From Melanopsichium pennsylvanicum (lineage: Eukaryota; Basidiomycota; Ustilaginomycetes; Ustilaginales): 64,000 bases of DNA. The stretch covers positions 682,001 through 746,000 of the forward strand of contig OAPG01000001.1 of the NCBI GenBank assembly GCA_900208305.1, read 5' to 3'. Below, one piece after another: positions 10,099 through 20,706 of the stretch. The notes beneath the pieces are model-generated. The model searched no databases and was not told the origin of the DNA. It worked only from the letters and a program-made list of their open reading frames with translations. Made by a program: the position numbers and the translations under genes. Numbering within the stretch: position 1 is the stretch's first letter; each line of letters opens with the position of its first letter.

Positions 10099-10659
10099 TA
10101 TAATAGTTTGTGTTGTGTGTTGCATATATAAAGTATTATTTTACGCGAGCCACATGAACGATCGAAGATTATGGTCTGTGGCGAGCAAATTTAAACGCTT
10201 CTATGAGGGTGTGCTTGACGACAGTGCAATGCAATGGCGAAGCAACCAAATCGAACACGTTACAGTAGCTGTCGAGTCGCAAACTCCTGGGTCAGATCCA
10301 AGGGAGTCCTCCACCTGATCGGCCACGGCACAACCGCGGATCTCTGTAAATGAAAACGCAGGTCCATCTCTTTGGTTAGCAGATTTCGTACTTCCACCAG
10401 GCAAATCCATTTTTGTTTCAACCCCACGTCGTCTTGAGGGTACGAAGATCACCACGCGATACCAGCGTCACAAGATCAACCCAGAATGCTCTCCTAGAGT
10501 CGGCACAGTGCTCGTGCACACACCGGAGCGAATACGCCTGGAGAGTAAGGCAATCGCATCGCAAGAAGTCTACGACCATGCTCTCGATCTAACGCACGAC
10601 TCGCTCGCGAACCAACCTCCACGGACATACGGGAGCAATTTATCGAAGCAGGCGTAAGC
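10099..10659. other. Intergenic between tRNA-Leu and the hydrolase gene
   Basis: These 561 bases hold the 5' flank of the leftward tRNA gene and the upstream region of the rightward hydrolase gene. No further gene is seen. Confidence 0.55.
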
Positions 10660-12660
10660 ATGGAGCGACGGACGTACTCGCAGACTACGAGCTCGTCGAT
10701 TGCTCAAGCCTCCCCGGACGCTGCCAGCAGCCAGCGCCATTGGCCGAGCAAAGCGGAAAGGCCTTCTTCCCAAACTAGCGGCCCATCTGGCAAGAGCTAC
10801 TACGACCTGTACCCGGAGCGCAAGAGGACCGGACCCTACATACCCAAGCCAGCTCTGGTAGCCCACGAATACGCATCCTGCCACAGCAGTGCGTCGATAT
10901 CCAGGGATGGAACCGTTCGCCGGTCTCGCTCATGGAGTCGGCTCGACTCTTGCTACAGGGGCACCCCCAGCCCGGCCGATCGCAAGGATTCTGCAGCTCC
11001 GCTTCGACCTCCTGAAGAAATTCAAGCTGATCAGAGACTATCCAGACCCGTTCAACGCTCCGCGTCCAGCACGTACGCAGCTTCTTCCATTGCGCTAGGT
11101 CGGGCTCCACCACATGCCTTTGCACCCGAAGCGGTCATGTCGATCGAGGAGATCGTCAGGACGCACTCGAATAGTCTTCTGACTGTTCCACCCTCACAAA
11201 GAAACTTGCAGCGCTCGATGTCTTGGACCGCGTTCGAACACACTGTTCCTCGACCGCAAAGTCCTGCAACAAGCCATCGTGCACACTACGAGGCGATTAT
11301 GGATATCGAGTCGGATTGCTCAGAAGGCTCAATAGAGCAGGAAGCCCGCACGTTACCACAGAGTGCGCCAGTCGGGCATCTTAAACGCAGCATGGCGCAG
11401 CTTTCGCTCGGCAATATCGATCCACGAACGGGATCCGTACGTCATGAGGCCAGACGCAACGTTGAAGTGAGGATTGCATCGCCTACTCGCTCGTCGATAC
11501 GACAGAATCTCGTCCGAGAATCAGATGCCAGCGGTCCTGCGTCGACAAGGAGGGGCCTGACACGATGCGTTCAAGTCAATGTTCCTGGTGCGCCGCACTT
11601 GCAAGTGTCCTTCGCTGATGTCGGTCTGGAACGAGGGCATCCTGTCATGGTCTTTCTGGGCTTGGGAGCTTCGAGGCATCTGATTGGCTTCTACGAGGGT
11701 CTTGCGACGTCTCTGAGCTTACGTCTGATCTGTATCGACAGATGGGGCATAGGAAGAACTGATAGCGTGGCTCCGGAGGGACGCAACATCTTGAGCTGGA
11801 GTTTCATTGTGGAACAGGTGGCGGACCTTCTCACCATTGACAAATTCTCAGTTCTAGCGCACAGTGCCGGTGCGCCGTTCGCTGCTGCTTTGGCGCTACT
11901 ATTTCCTCATCGTGTTCAGGGCCCTCTCCATCTTCTTTCTCCCTGGACGGGTATGCAGCAGGACAGTGGTTACCGTTGGCTACGCTACATCCCCGACGGA
12001 GTGATCAAGACAGCGCAGGCCGCAGAATGGAAACTACAGAACTGGAAGCTAGGAAAAGAAGCGCCCAAATTCACGAACAAGACAACGGTCATTGCATCTA
12101 ATGGCGACGCTCATGACAGCAGACGGCAGGTCCACGGTGATACACATCGGAGACTCACACCCCCGCCTAAGCAGCGCGCACAACACTCAGTTGACCCGGC
12201 GCTCAAACAAGCTCCACTTCTGATCGGTGATGCTTCGGGCGGCTCAAGTGGCACGTCCGATACGTATCGAGGTCTAGCCAGAAGAGTCGCGGAGGACGGC
12301 AATCGACCGATTCTGGTTCAAGAAGATGACGATCTTATGCTGGCAGATTCTGAGCGCAACAGCGCCTTGGACCTGCTAAGAGCCTCTCACTCCGAAAGTG
12401 CCCGTGGACTGGTAGACGATCTGAACCTAGTGCTCGGTAAAAGGCCATGGGGCTTTGGGTACGCGGACCTGCAGATAGCATGCGAGGTCTGGCACGGATC
12501 CAAGGACGAACGAATTCCCCTATCGAGTTCGATTAGCTTGTCCAAGGAGATGAAGGGCTGCGTGCTACATATCGTCGACGGAGCCAGCCACAGCTTGATG
12601 ACAAACTCTGATGTGGTCATACAGGTTTTTGAGAGCATATGCAAACACAACAGCACGTAG
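10660..12660 (+). CDS. Alpha/beta hydrolase-fold protein with long disordered N terminus
   Basis: One exon, 666 residues. The first 290 residues are Ser/Arg/Pro-rich and look disordered, with recurring short motifs (RRSRSWSRLD, LQRSMSWTAFE, LKRSMAQLSLG) that could be phosphosites. The hydrolase fold starts near residue 300: VQVNVPGAPHLQVSFADVG, HPVMVFLGLGASRHLIGFY and LRLICIDRWGIGRTD. The nucleophile elbow is AHSAGAP with Ser402. Asp616 (HGSKDERIPL) and His644 (DGASHSLMT) complete a plausible triad. Between about residues 470 and 590 the fold is interrupted by a polar, poorly ordered insertion where a lid would lie. No signal peptide or membrane segment is seen. The substrate cannot be named. 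The start is the first Met of the open frame and an earlier exon cannot be excluded. Confidence 0.8.
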   Translation: MERRTYSQTTSSSIAQASPDAASSQRHWPSKAERPSSQTSGPSGKSYYDLYPERKRTGPYIPKPALVAHEYASCHSSASISRDGTVRRSRSWSRLDSCYRGTPSPADRKDSAAPLRPPEEIQADQRLSRPVQRSASSTYAASSIALGRAPPHAFAPEAVMSIEEIVRTHSNSLLTVPPSQRNLQRSMSWTAFEHTVPRPQSPATSHRAHYEAIMDIESDCSEGSIEQEARTLPQSAPVGHLKRSMAQLSLGNIDPRTGSVRHEARRNVEVRIASPTRSSIRQNLVRESDASGPASTRRGLTRCVQVNVPGAPHLQVSFADVGLERGHPVMVFLGLGASRHLIGFYEGLATSLSLRLICIDRWGIGRTDSVAPEGRNILSWSFIVEQVADLLTIDKFSVLAHSAGAPFAAALALLFPHRVQGPLHLLSPWTGMQQDSGYRWLRYIPDGVIKTAQAAEWKLQNWKLGKEAPKFTNKTTVIASNGDAHDSRRQVHGDTHRRLTPPPKQRAQHSVDPALKQAPLLIGDASGGSSGTSDTYRGLARRVAEDGNRPILVQEDDDLMLADSERNSALDLLRASHSESARGLVDDLNLVLGKRPWGFGYADLQIACEVWHGSKDERIPLSSSISLSKEMKGCVLHIVDGASHSLMTNSDVVIQVFESICKHNST

Positions 12661-13014
12661 GCTAGTAATATCAAAGCGATTTTCTCGGCAAAACAGGTGC
12701 ACCACGACATGCTTGAGCGATGTCTACCATTGCAAATCACCCGGCGTACTCAATTGTGCCACCCTGGACATTCTGTTTTGCGCGTGTGAACGTGAATGAT
12801 GCCATCGCCGCAGACTTGTTGGCAAAATTCCGTTTGATCCATTCACATCGGGAAATATGACCGATGGAATTAAGAAGCCATCCGCGAAAACATCCACGTC
12901 GGTTGGTCTCAGGCAGCCGCGCAGACAGCCACCAACCTCCAACGCATTACAAAAATATAGACTCAGAATTGTTCAAACAATTCCGTGAAAAAAAATCAAT
13001 GAAAAAAAGGCTGT

Positions 13015-13104
13015 TAGAGGAGTCGGGGTGAGCTATTCCGAGGGCAACCCTAAGCGGGAGTGGACGCCCGCAGACTTCTTGGGTAATTTGCTCGGACGAT
13101 TTTT
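13015..13104 (+). ncRNA. Candidate structured Pol III transcript (speculative)
   Basis: Bases 13017-13024 can pair fully with 13073-13080 (two G-U pairs). They enclose AGGG/CCCT (13041-13044 with 13048-13051) and GCGGG/CCCGC (13054-13058 with 13067-13071). TAGAGGAGTCGG at 13015-13026 matches the A-box consensus TRGCNNAGYNGG at all but one position. Five T at 13100-13104 could terminate Pol III. No good B box or known RNA family was recognised, so this may be chance. Confidence 0.2.
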
Positions 13105-13365
13105 CCCTTCTTTTGCAATGTCATTTGGACAGTTCTATAGCACGTCCGCCGTTCATGACGCCAAAAAATAAAGGTCATCCGGTAGCTGACTAATCCAACA
13201 GCAGCTTGTACCGCGCGACATCTCTCCCAAGCAGAGTGTGAATGCTCTCGAATGCCACAGGCAAATTATATCATGATCATACCCTTTTCAGTATGATTTG
13301 AGCGCTGGTCAAATTTAGGTGATGCGTAAAAGCGCTGCATCAGGGCAGTTTTGCGTGTTGCTCAG

Positions 13366-13389
13366 AGCAGCCATCCTGGGGTGGCTGCT
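13366..13389. repeat. Perfect inverted repeat AGCAGCCA/TGGCTGCT
   Basis: Arms 13366-13373 and 13382-13389 are exact reverse complements around an 8-base loop. A close relative lies at 20054-20076 (GAGCAGCCA, spacer, TGGCTCC). Related GGTGGCT/AGCCACC pairs occur at 13591-13614, 14609-14640 and 15069-15110. Confidence 0.75.
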
Positions 13390-14166
13390 TGGATGCGGTT
13401 GTCGTTCTTCAGGTCATGACTTATTATCTTACAATATGAAAATTCGACGATCCGAGCGTCCATGCTCCCAGCCAGTCAAATAAAATTGCTTAGTATTGCG
13501 CGTCGGGCCGGAGCTGAGCGAAGAGCCTATTGATTAGATTCCTTTCGGGAAGGAACAGCCTCTCATAAGAACACCTCTTCAAACCTCTCCGGTGGCTGCT
13601 CACACAAAGCCACCTGGCGGGACCGCTGTAGTGGGTGGCTGCTTGTACGAAAATGCTGACCCATCTTGATTTCCACCATAATTCTAAATGAAAATGAACC
13701 GAAACTTCCGATAATGTTGTTCAAAATCCTGGGATTTTGTTCGGTATGAGGGCCGCATCACCCGATCGATAAAGGTTCTAGTCATGTCCGGACAATCCTA
13801 TGTGACTGATGTAACGTCTGAGATGACGGCAGGGAGCACCAATGTCTACGTGTCGATTAGAGCCAATGAGACGCTCAATAGCGCCAGCGGTAATTGCCTG
13901 GAATCCTAGTCCAATGTGACGGGAAACTCAGGAAGACGTGTCCTACAATTCAGAAGGGAATGCAGGAAGTCTGAGGTGCTGACACGGTGGTGTCCCTGTA
14001 GAAAAGCTCGTGTGTTGTGGTTCACCGGTCAGAGCGAGACTCAGCGCGCTACCCTTGTCTAATCTGACTCATTCTACACGTCCAGTAAGCTTCGCCTTCA
14101 ATGTTTCTCCACGGTGGTCCTAATTTTGCTCTCTACTCTAGCCACTAAGCGCGACTACCCACACTT

Positions 14167-14234
14167 AGCTGATAGACATGTATGACGGCACACTAGCGAG
14201 AGCTGATAGACATGTATGACGGCACACTAGCGAG
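14167..14234. repeat. 34-bp perfect tandem duplication
   Basis: The 34-base unit beginning AGCTGATAGACATG at 14167-14200 is repeated without change at 14201-14234. It lies in a gene-free region, so it is probably a recent local duplication. Confidence 0.95.
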
Positions 14235-15472
14235 AGCGTTGCCAGGATATGATGAGAAAAGCTCAAAAACAGTGCAGTCGGTATTTCAAATTTTATCACC
14301 GTCCCTCTGTATTCGTGATTGTGCTCGATATCGCTCAAGGCCATGCATATTGTGGACATGTACACGTAGTGGCAACTTTCTCGCATACTTGGACCGAAAT
14401 AACAGTCAACCTTTAACTTACCTAATTTTAGGAGGTGTGTGTCAGTGATTAAAATCTAGCTCGGTATTTGCCGGCGGCAGCACTTTTGCCGTATTTGGAA
14501 ACGTAACAGTATATAAAGCCGCGCTACTCTGAACTGAGACTTACAATGTTATTTATTGGATTTTTCCGACTTCGTCACTCTGCGTCAGTCCAAGCCACTG
14601 AAATCTTGAGCCACCAAACCCGCCATCAGGGGCGGGTGGCAACTAGACGGTGCCGTCAAGTGCCACTCCAATTAGCACGGTGGGTGGCCTACATTTCCAA
14701 GACTCCCTCTTCCAGACGATGACTGTCAAAACGCAATTAAATTGTTACTGTTTTTGTGTTTTCTGTCAAGTGAATGTTTCCGTGACCCTAGAAGTCTCGT
14801 GACTAAGGTTTCGTATAATCAGTTCTTGCCTACATCCTGTGGTGCAGCCAAAGGTGAGATGTTGAGATGTTGCACTGCTTTTCGCCAAGCAATAGAGATA
14901 AATAGAAATGACAGTACGCCACGTCACCCTCATCTTGAACAAGATTTGCTTCGCCCAAAAATGTATTGTCTGCACACAATGTGGTTTGTGAACAGCGAGG
15001 CTCATTCAAAAAACAATAACATTCAGATCGACTAGACCCTTTCAATGCGCGTTTGAGCAACATCCTTAGCCACCGGTGGTTCCTTTGGACTAGCCACCCT
15101 GGCAGCCACACCCACAGGCTGACCCTCGGCAATTGGTCATTCAGGATTGCTCAATGGCACAGCTATCCCGGGGGCGGGGTGCGGTGCTTGCCGAACAGGC
15201 TATCTTTTTTTTTTTTGGCAAGATACATTTCATAATTTGAGTCTATATCGACTTCACCTCACCTTTTTGCCGTGATTTACGAGATTCGACACGGCAGAAA
15301 AGTCACACAACAATTAGTTATTTTACTGTTGGGAAGTCGACAAACGGTGAAAATTAATCACATTAAACACAAGGAAGAGCAATGCGCCGCTCCACGTCGG
15401 TGAGCGGCGAGAAAGCTGGTTGAAGGCAACAGTCTGTGTCGACATCATTCTCTGACGCCTGATCTTTGGCGT

Positions 15473-16716
15473 TCATCTCCAATGGGGCGTGGAAGGCTGC
15501 GCTGCGCGTCGTGTCGTGATAGTCCGATGATCATTGTCAGTTCCAGCATTGAGACTACATGTCGCTTTAGTCTAAAAGTCCGAAGTGAGGCATACTCGGC
15601 ATGAAAGCATATACAGACTGACCTTTTGTTTAAATACCGAGTCATCGGAGACAAGCTCGTCTGCTGCCCCGCTGGAGGAGCCACAGGGCCGAAACCGATC
15701 CGGACGAGTGCCTTGACTATGGTCGGAAAATTGACTGACATAACTTGTGGCACCAGCTTCGGCAGAGCTAGCATAAGCGCTGCCCGCGCCTACTTGGTCT
15801 GATATCATGCTGAGACCTGAGGTTTCGGGGTTTTGCGACGCGATCGCTCGGGGTCCTGCACTATAGAGCTGTTCAGGCAGGTGAGCGGCAGAATCATTGA
15901 GATCCTCTGCTTCCGTGCGGCGAACATATTCGATAGTAATCTGAGCCATCCCAGCGAGGCCTGCTTGTACTCGACGTCTGCCAACGGTAAGACCGTGTAG
16001 AGCAAGACGAGCCAACGAAGCACTCGAGGGGCAACAGTAAACAATGGTAGCATGACCTCCGCTGCCTAGGTCTTGGGGCTGATCATGGTAGAAAAGCTCC
16101 GCTACATGACCAAAGGGCTCCGTCAAAGCTCTTATCATAGCGGAAGATGAAATGACAGTCTTGTCAAGGCCGGAAAGCAAAAGAGTGGCATCCAACCTTC
16201 CCTGTTGGGCTTGGTGGCGAGCCGATATGCGGGCTGGCTCAACAAGCACATCGGCTTGCGTCTGGTGCTCGTCGGGCTTCCAAGCATGTACAAATTTGCT
16301 TAACAATGGTAAGTTGCTATTCATGGAGTAGCAGAGAAGTGAAGGGAATCGGTATCGCTCACCTGGCTGACGACTCCGCTTGGCTTGGATTGTGGGATTC
16401 GCTCATCGCGGGGAGACTCGGTGGTCTCTTGAGAAAAGGGCGTGCCACTCCTCTGTACGATGGCAAAAGAGACTTCAAGGCGATAATTGTGCCAAGTGTG
16501 ACTGTCGAGACTGTCGATCGCGGCTCTAGCCTGAGCAGGATCTGACATGAGGATGAAACCTCGTCGTCGCGCCAAGTGATCAAGGGTAGCCAGAATCACG
16601 GCGTGCTCGACCTTACCATATTGGGCGAACAATGCTTCAAACTGATCTGTGGTGGCATCGAGGGGAAGATTGAGGACGTACAAGTTGCGCTGTGCACGCT
16701 CGCGACCACCCCTCAT
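15473..16716 (-). CDS. Protein with two RNA recognition motifs
   Basis: Modelled as three exons: 16716-16363, 16276-15623 and 15571-15473, all joined in phase 0 (donors GTGAGC and GTCAGT), 368 residues. RRM1 spans about residues 10-92: RNP2 is NLYVLNLP and RNP1 is RRRGFILM. RRM2 follows in the second exon: ATLLLSGLD as RNP2, then FGHVAELFYHD and GGHATIVYC at RNP1. The C-terminal third is Ser/Ala/Gly-rich. The start MRGGRERAQRNLYV is the nearest Met to RRM1. An upstream exon (ATG near 17085, donor near 17029, acceptor near 16856) would also keep the frame and add about 66 residues, so the N terminus is unsettled. The protein presumably binds RNA; its specific role is unknown. It is divergent from the GAS2-domain gene. 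Confidence 0.72.
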
Positions 16717-17780
16717 TTTTCCAGAGCGGGTTCGAAGGCGACGACGATGTGCGTTGTGGCTGCAAAGAGGCCAAACGCGAAGACCAGCTTGGAACGTAAA
16801 GATTCTCAAGGGTAAGGTCGTCGCAAGAAGCAAGGTGAGCTGGGGCTGTAGAAGCCAAAGACGTACACAATTGATTGCGCATCAGCCAGGTGTGAAAATA
16901 CTGTGTAGCAGCATTGAGGCCATGGAAGCGGCTAATACCGCGTCGTCACGCATATACCCTTTCTTCAAGGGCAAGGGGCGGTCTCGTGGATCAAGACTCT
17001 GCAGACTTTGCAGCGACGTCATGCTTACATATGCCCACGTCCAGCGCACATGGAACTGTACTCTCAGTAGCGCCTTGGTAGACATGCCAGAAGATGAATT
17101 CTTGTGATCGCATCAGACCTGTGGCTGACAATTTTCTAAGACAGCACAGCGAAAATGTTGTTGATCCTGAATTTTGTCAGAGCATTGCAGCTTCGGCAGC
17201 CGCAGCAAAGAGGCAAGTAAGAGAGTGTGGCTGCTGCGCCAAGGCATTAGCCGTAATCCTCTTGGCCTGATTATCGTGAGCCAAGGAAGATCATCTAGCT
17301 GGAGTCGGCACGTTTGTTGCGGATGGATGCAGACAGCCCCATGCCTTTTCTTCAGGACGACACGCAGAAGAGTAGCGCAGTCTGAAAAAAAAAAGGATTG
17401 TCGCGTGGCAGATTGCTCATAGTTGAACGATGAAATTTGAGAGAAAACAGATTGCTAACTCACTCACACCTCGCATGGACCAACTGACAGATGCATACCG
17501 CTACTATACCCCACTGAAGGAAGGGTTGTGGGAGCTTGGCTCGTCTGCTAAATCTGATTACTCTCTTCTTCCTCAGTTTCCTCATGTTCTCTGTACACTC
17601 CCATACAAACAAGCCGCTTTTTCCTGCAGCCTTCGTCCGTACAGGCGCCACTCATCCCTATCCACAGCAATTTAGTGTATCCGGACGACCCCTCTAACAA
17701 GCAACATTTGGTCTACTGATCGCATTTAGATTTGCTCACAGAACACAGATGATTGCTACAGCTTCTCTACTGGGCAGACC
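16717..17780. promoter_or_regulatory. Divergent spacer RRM gene / GAS2-domain gene
   Basis: About 1.06 kb between two divergent genes. It should contain both promoters and possibly a 5' exon of the RRM gene (17085-17029). No shared motif stands out. Confidence 0.4.
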
Positions 17781-19784
17781 ATGACCCTAGGTCAAGGCAT
17801 GCAATCCTTCTCGCAACCGATGCCTTTGAGCAAGCATGTGTCCAATCAGATCCAACCGGATCGTGACGTTTCACACATGCAAACACAACCATCGTCAGTC
17901 CACGACGACAGGGTCAACTTGCCGATCGTCAGTACCATTGAAGCAGACCAAACTGATTTGCGCGCTCGACACGCCCTCAAACATGAGCAACTCTCTTCCG
18001 AGGACTATGTCGAGCTGACTCGCATATCTCGCAAAAAGGACGATATCGAGCAGCATATCGCGAACTTGCAAAGCTGGCCTTCCTGGGACCCTTTTAAGGA
18101 TGTCGCATCTTATTCGGCGGACGTTCAGTCTCTGAAACGCAGCAAAGACGTTCTCGACGGCCTCAAGAGTAGCCTCCGTGACCGGCAGGACAAATGCAAT
18201 CGATTGGAACATGATATCCAGCAATTCAACGTGGACGAGATGAAAAGGTTGCGCACGGTCGCCAAGGCAATCTCGAAACGTCACCTTTCCGGACCGGACA
18301 CTGATCTCTTGGAGCTGGCATTGGAGACTGTCTACGCATTGGATAAACTTTTGCGTCTCTTGCGCGAGAGGCGAATAGAGCACGATCTAACCGAGCTCCG
18401 ACTGCAATGGGAAACAACGATCTGTTCGAGCTGGGCAGATGTCGTAAGCCTTCGACGCGACATCGACTCCTTTGAGCAGAAATGCAACACTCTGATGGTT
18501 TCGAAGCTCACCGGGAACAGCGCATCGCTTGTCGAGGCAGACCCATCACAAGCGAGAGGCGATGGAGCGACAACCATCGACACTACACCTGGATCGGACA
18601 AGAAACGCGTAACCTCGTTGACCTACTCTTCCGTAAAGCTGGCAACCGAGTCCGTGAAGCTCGAAGCTTCCCGTCTCGTCCTTCGAGTCAAAAGTTTTGG
18701 TACGGAGAAAGTCCGATCCGCTGGTAGACTTCTGGATCTTCTGATCGACCAGAGACAGGTACCTGAAAAGCTGATAGATGAACAAGAGAAGTTGGAAGAC
18801 GCACTTCCGCAGCCGTTGGCCATCGAGGCAAAATCCTTGGAGATATTCTCCAGGCTTAACCAAGCCGAAGCATCAGATTCGAAACCAGAGATAACTCAAC
18901 CTCGCGCAATCGCCACGGGGCCAAGTGTCATGAGTGTGCCCATCCTTGGGATCGGCGACATCGTCAGCGACTTGCCAAGCAGGACAAATGCTGCCGAAAG
19001 GAACCTCGTGCCTGTCAAGAATATATACCGCAGCATCAGTATCGGAGCTCGCTCTCGCCAGACGTCTTTTTCGAGCACGACAAGTACACCTGTTCAACTT
19101 CCACCGAATCGGTACCGCTCGGACCCTCGCGATGCCCTTGACATCGCAGTCGGAAGAATCGTCAATCGCATGCCCATATCTGTTTCTGTCAAGTCTGCTA
19201 GCTTCGAGGACATACCCGCTTCTTATCGCTCGAGCACAAGAAAGGATCTGAGCGGACAGTACTGGATCGGCGACCCCGAGCCTCGACTTTGCTTCTGTCG
19301 CGTCCTACCATCCAATCTGGTAATGGTCAGAGTTGGAGGAGGCTGGCAGGAGCTTTCCCAATTTCTGAAGCAGCATTATGCTCATTTGAGCGCTCGAGGC
19401 ATTCATGAGGACGATAAGCGTATGCGTGAATGCGCTGTCGCGCCTGCATCTCACCTGACGTGGCTGCGTTCTGCATCCGGGCCTGTCGAGTCTCCACGCC
19501 TGAGATCGAAGTCGTCCGTCGGATCGCTTCGGCTGCACGACTCTGTCCGTGTGGGATCTCCTTCGCAGCCAATGCGCATGGTCACTATGCCAACGATGAG
19601 AACAAACTCTATCTTGAGGTCAGGCAGCAACTCGTTCATTCGAGACTTATCCTCTAGCACTCCAGAACAGGCTCCAATCGAGCATTCAGACATCAGCCTG
19701 TCCACGTCACGCAGAAATGCTGGCCTTTCCTCCAGCGACTCAGGCTCGTCAATTATCATTCGATCTCTATCGCCATCTTTGTGA
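17781..19784 (+). CDS. Coiled-coil protein with GAS2 (GAR) microtubule-binding domain
   Basis: One exon, 667 residues. Residues about 65-240 are predominantly charged helix with heptad character (LTRISRKKDDIEQHIANL, then LKRSKDVLDGLKSSLRDRQD and LRLLRERRIEHDLTELRL), giving a coiled-coil or spectrin-like region. The segment from about 493 to 536 matches the GAS2/GAR fold: YWIGDPEPRLCFCRVLPSN, then VMVRVGGGWQELSQFLKQHY. The RVGGGW core is the hallmark. GAS2 domains bind microtubules in spectraplakins and in fungal cytoskeletal proteins. The tail after residue 540 is Ser/Arg-rich and probably disordered, as many microtubule-binding tails are. The role is inferred as a cytoskeletal linker. No actin-binding CH domain is present. 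Confidence 0.82.
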   Translation: MTLGQGMQSFSQPMPLSKHVSNQIQPDRDVSHMQTQPSSVHDDRVNLPIVSTIEADQTDLRARHALKHEQLSSEDYVELTRISRKKDDIEQHIANLQSWPSWDPFKDVASYSADVQSLKRSKDVLDGLKSSLRDRQDKCNRLEHDIQQFNVDEMKRLRTVAKAISKRHLSGPDTDLLELALETVYALDKLLRLLRERRIEHDLTELRLQWETTICSSWADVVSLRRDIDSFEQKCNTLMVSKLTGNSASLVEADPSQARGDGATTIDTTPGSDKKRVTSLTYSSVKLATESVKLEASRLVLRVKSFGTEKVRSAGRLLDLLIDQRQVPEKLIDEQEKLEDALPQPLAIEAKSLEIFSRLNQAEASDSKPEITQPRAIATGPSVMSVPILGIGDIVSDLPSRTNAAERNLVPVKNIYRSISIGARSRQTSFSSTTSTPVQLPPNRYRSDPRDALDIAVGRIVNRMPISVSVKSASFEDIPASYRSSTRKDLSGQYWIGDPEPRLCFCRVLPSNLVMVRVGGGWQELSQFLKQHYAHLSARGIHEDDKRMRECAVAPASHLTWLRSASGPVESPRLRSKSSVGSLRLHDSVRVGSPSQPMRMVTMPTMRTNSILRSGSNSFIRDLSSSTPEQAPIEHSDISLSTSRRNAGLSSSDSGSSIIIRSLSPSL

Positions 19785-20706
19785 CCGAGGCTATGGAGGC
19801 CTTGCGATTGCGGAGATCATTCGCCTGCGTGAATGCGTACTGTGATTTCAGGTACAATGCCTACCTCTGCTTCATGTCTCCCAAGCCTTGTGCTCCAATC
19901 TCCATGTATTTGTACAGGTCCTCACTATATCTTTGCAAAGCTTCCCGCTTGCAACATACGACCTTAGGATCGACTCGAGCCTACACTCACGAGAGCACTG
20001 AAGCTGCGTGTCCCTAGCATAAAAAGCTGAAAAGGCGGCTCGTGCTGCCAGTCTGAGCAGCCATTTAGGGTGGCTCCTAGGGTGGCTTGAGCTGTTGACA
20101 TCTCCAAAACCTGATTTCCATGTGTTTTTTTTTGGCATCCAGCACGAGGCTTCCGGCGGCTCAGGGCCGTTGCCTGGGCTAAATTACTGTCTCTGTGACC
20201 AACGTACCGTAGTCTGCATTGACATCCTCTTGTTATATCAAAGAAACTTTGGGCCGCATGAAGCGAGCGAAAAATGATGGCTCCACCAAGCGGACTCGCA
20301 TACGAACGGCGCTTTCGTTGTGCCAAATTTGCGAAGAAAAACATATCGACTCTGTGGTTCAGGAACATGACCGGAGTTGACCGGACCGGTCGTGATTGTA
20401 AACTCTGATTTTCAGAAAATGAAGGCGCGTGGGAACCCGCGGGGGTGCATCGCAACTCAGCTTCGTAGGCTACAAAAAAAGATGAACGCTGACGGCTCCG
20501 CTCCGGCCATCCGTCCTCGGCTTGGCAGGGCCAGTGCGGGAGTCTGACTTCTGTATTTCAGAACATCCCGACGGATGAGGTCTTGTATCCTGCGAACTCT
20601 GCTTCATATAAACTCTTGACCTACCACTGTATCCAATCCACACTAACAACCATTCGTCACCATATTTTGCGAGACACTCAAGCATAGATAGCTCCATACC
20701 TGCGTC
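19785..20706. other. Intergenic upstream of the SDR gene
   Basis: About 920 bases downstream of the GAS2-domain gene and upstream of the dehydrogenase gene. It contains an AGCCA/TGGCT inverted repeat cluster (20054-20087) related to those at 13.4-15.1 kb. No gene is seen. Confidence 0.5.

Larger units (their letters stand above)
12661..15472. other. Gene-free stretch with dispersed inverted repeats
   Basis: About 2.8 kb with no believable coding frame. It lies between the ends of two convergent genes. It contains a candidate folded RNA (13015-13104), perfect and near-perfect GGTGGCT/AGCCACC inverted repeats (13366-13389, 13591-13614, 14609-14640, 15069-15110), a small hairpin (13539-13555) and a 34-bp tandem duplication (14167-14234). 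It may be a graveyard of old insertions, but no transposase or LTR can be recognised. Confidence 0.5.

Noticed and set aside
14742..15132. About 100-codon frames on both strands in the gene-free region
   Set aside because: Overlapping frames on both strands, no recognisable motif, and inverted repeats within.
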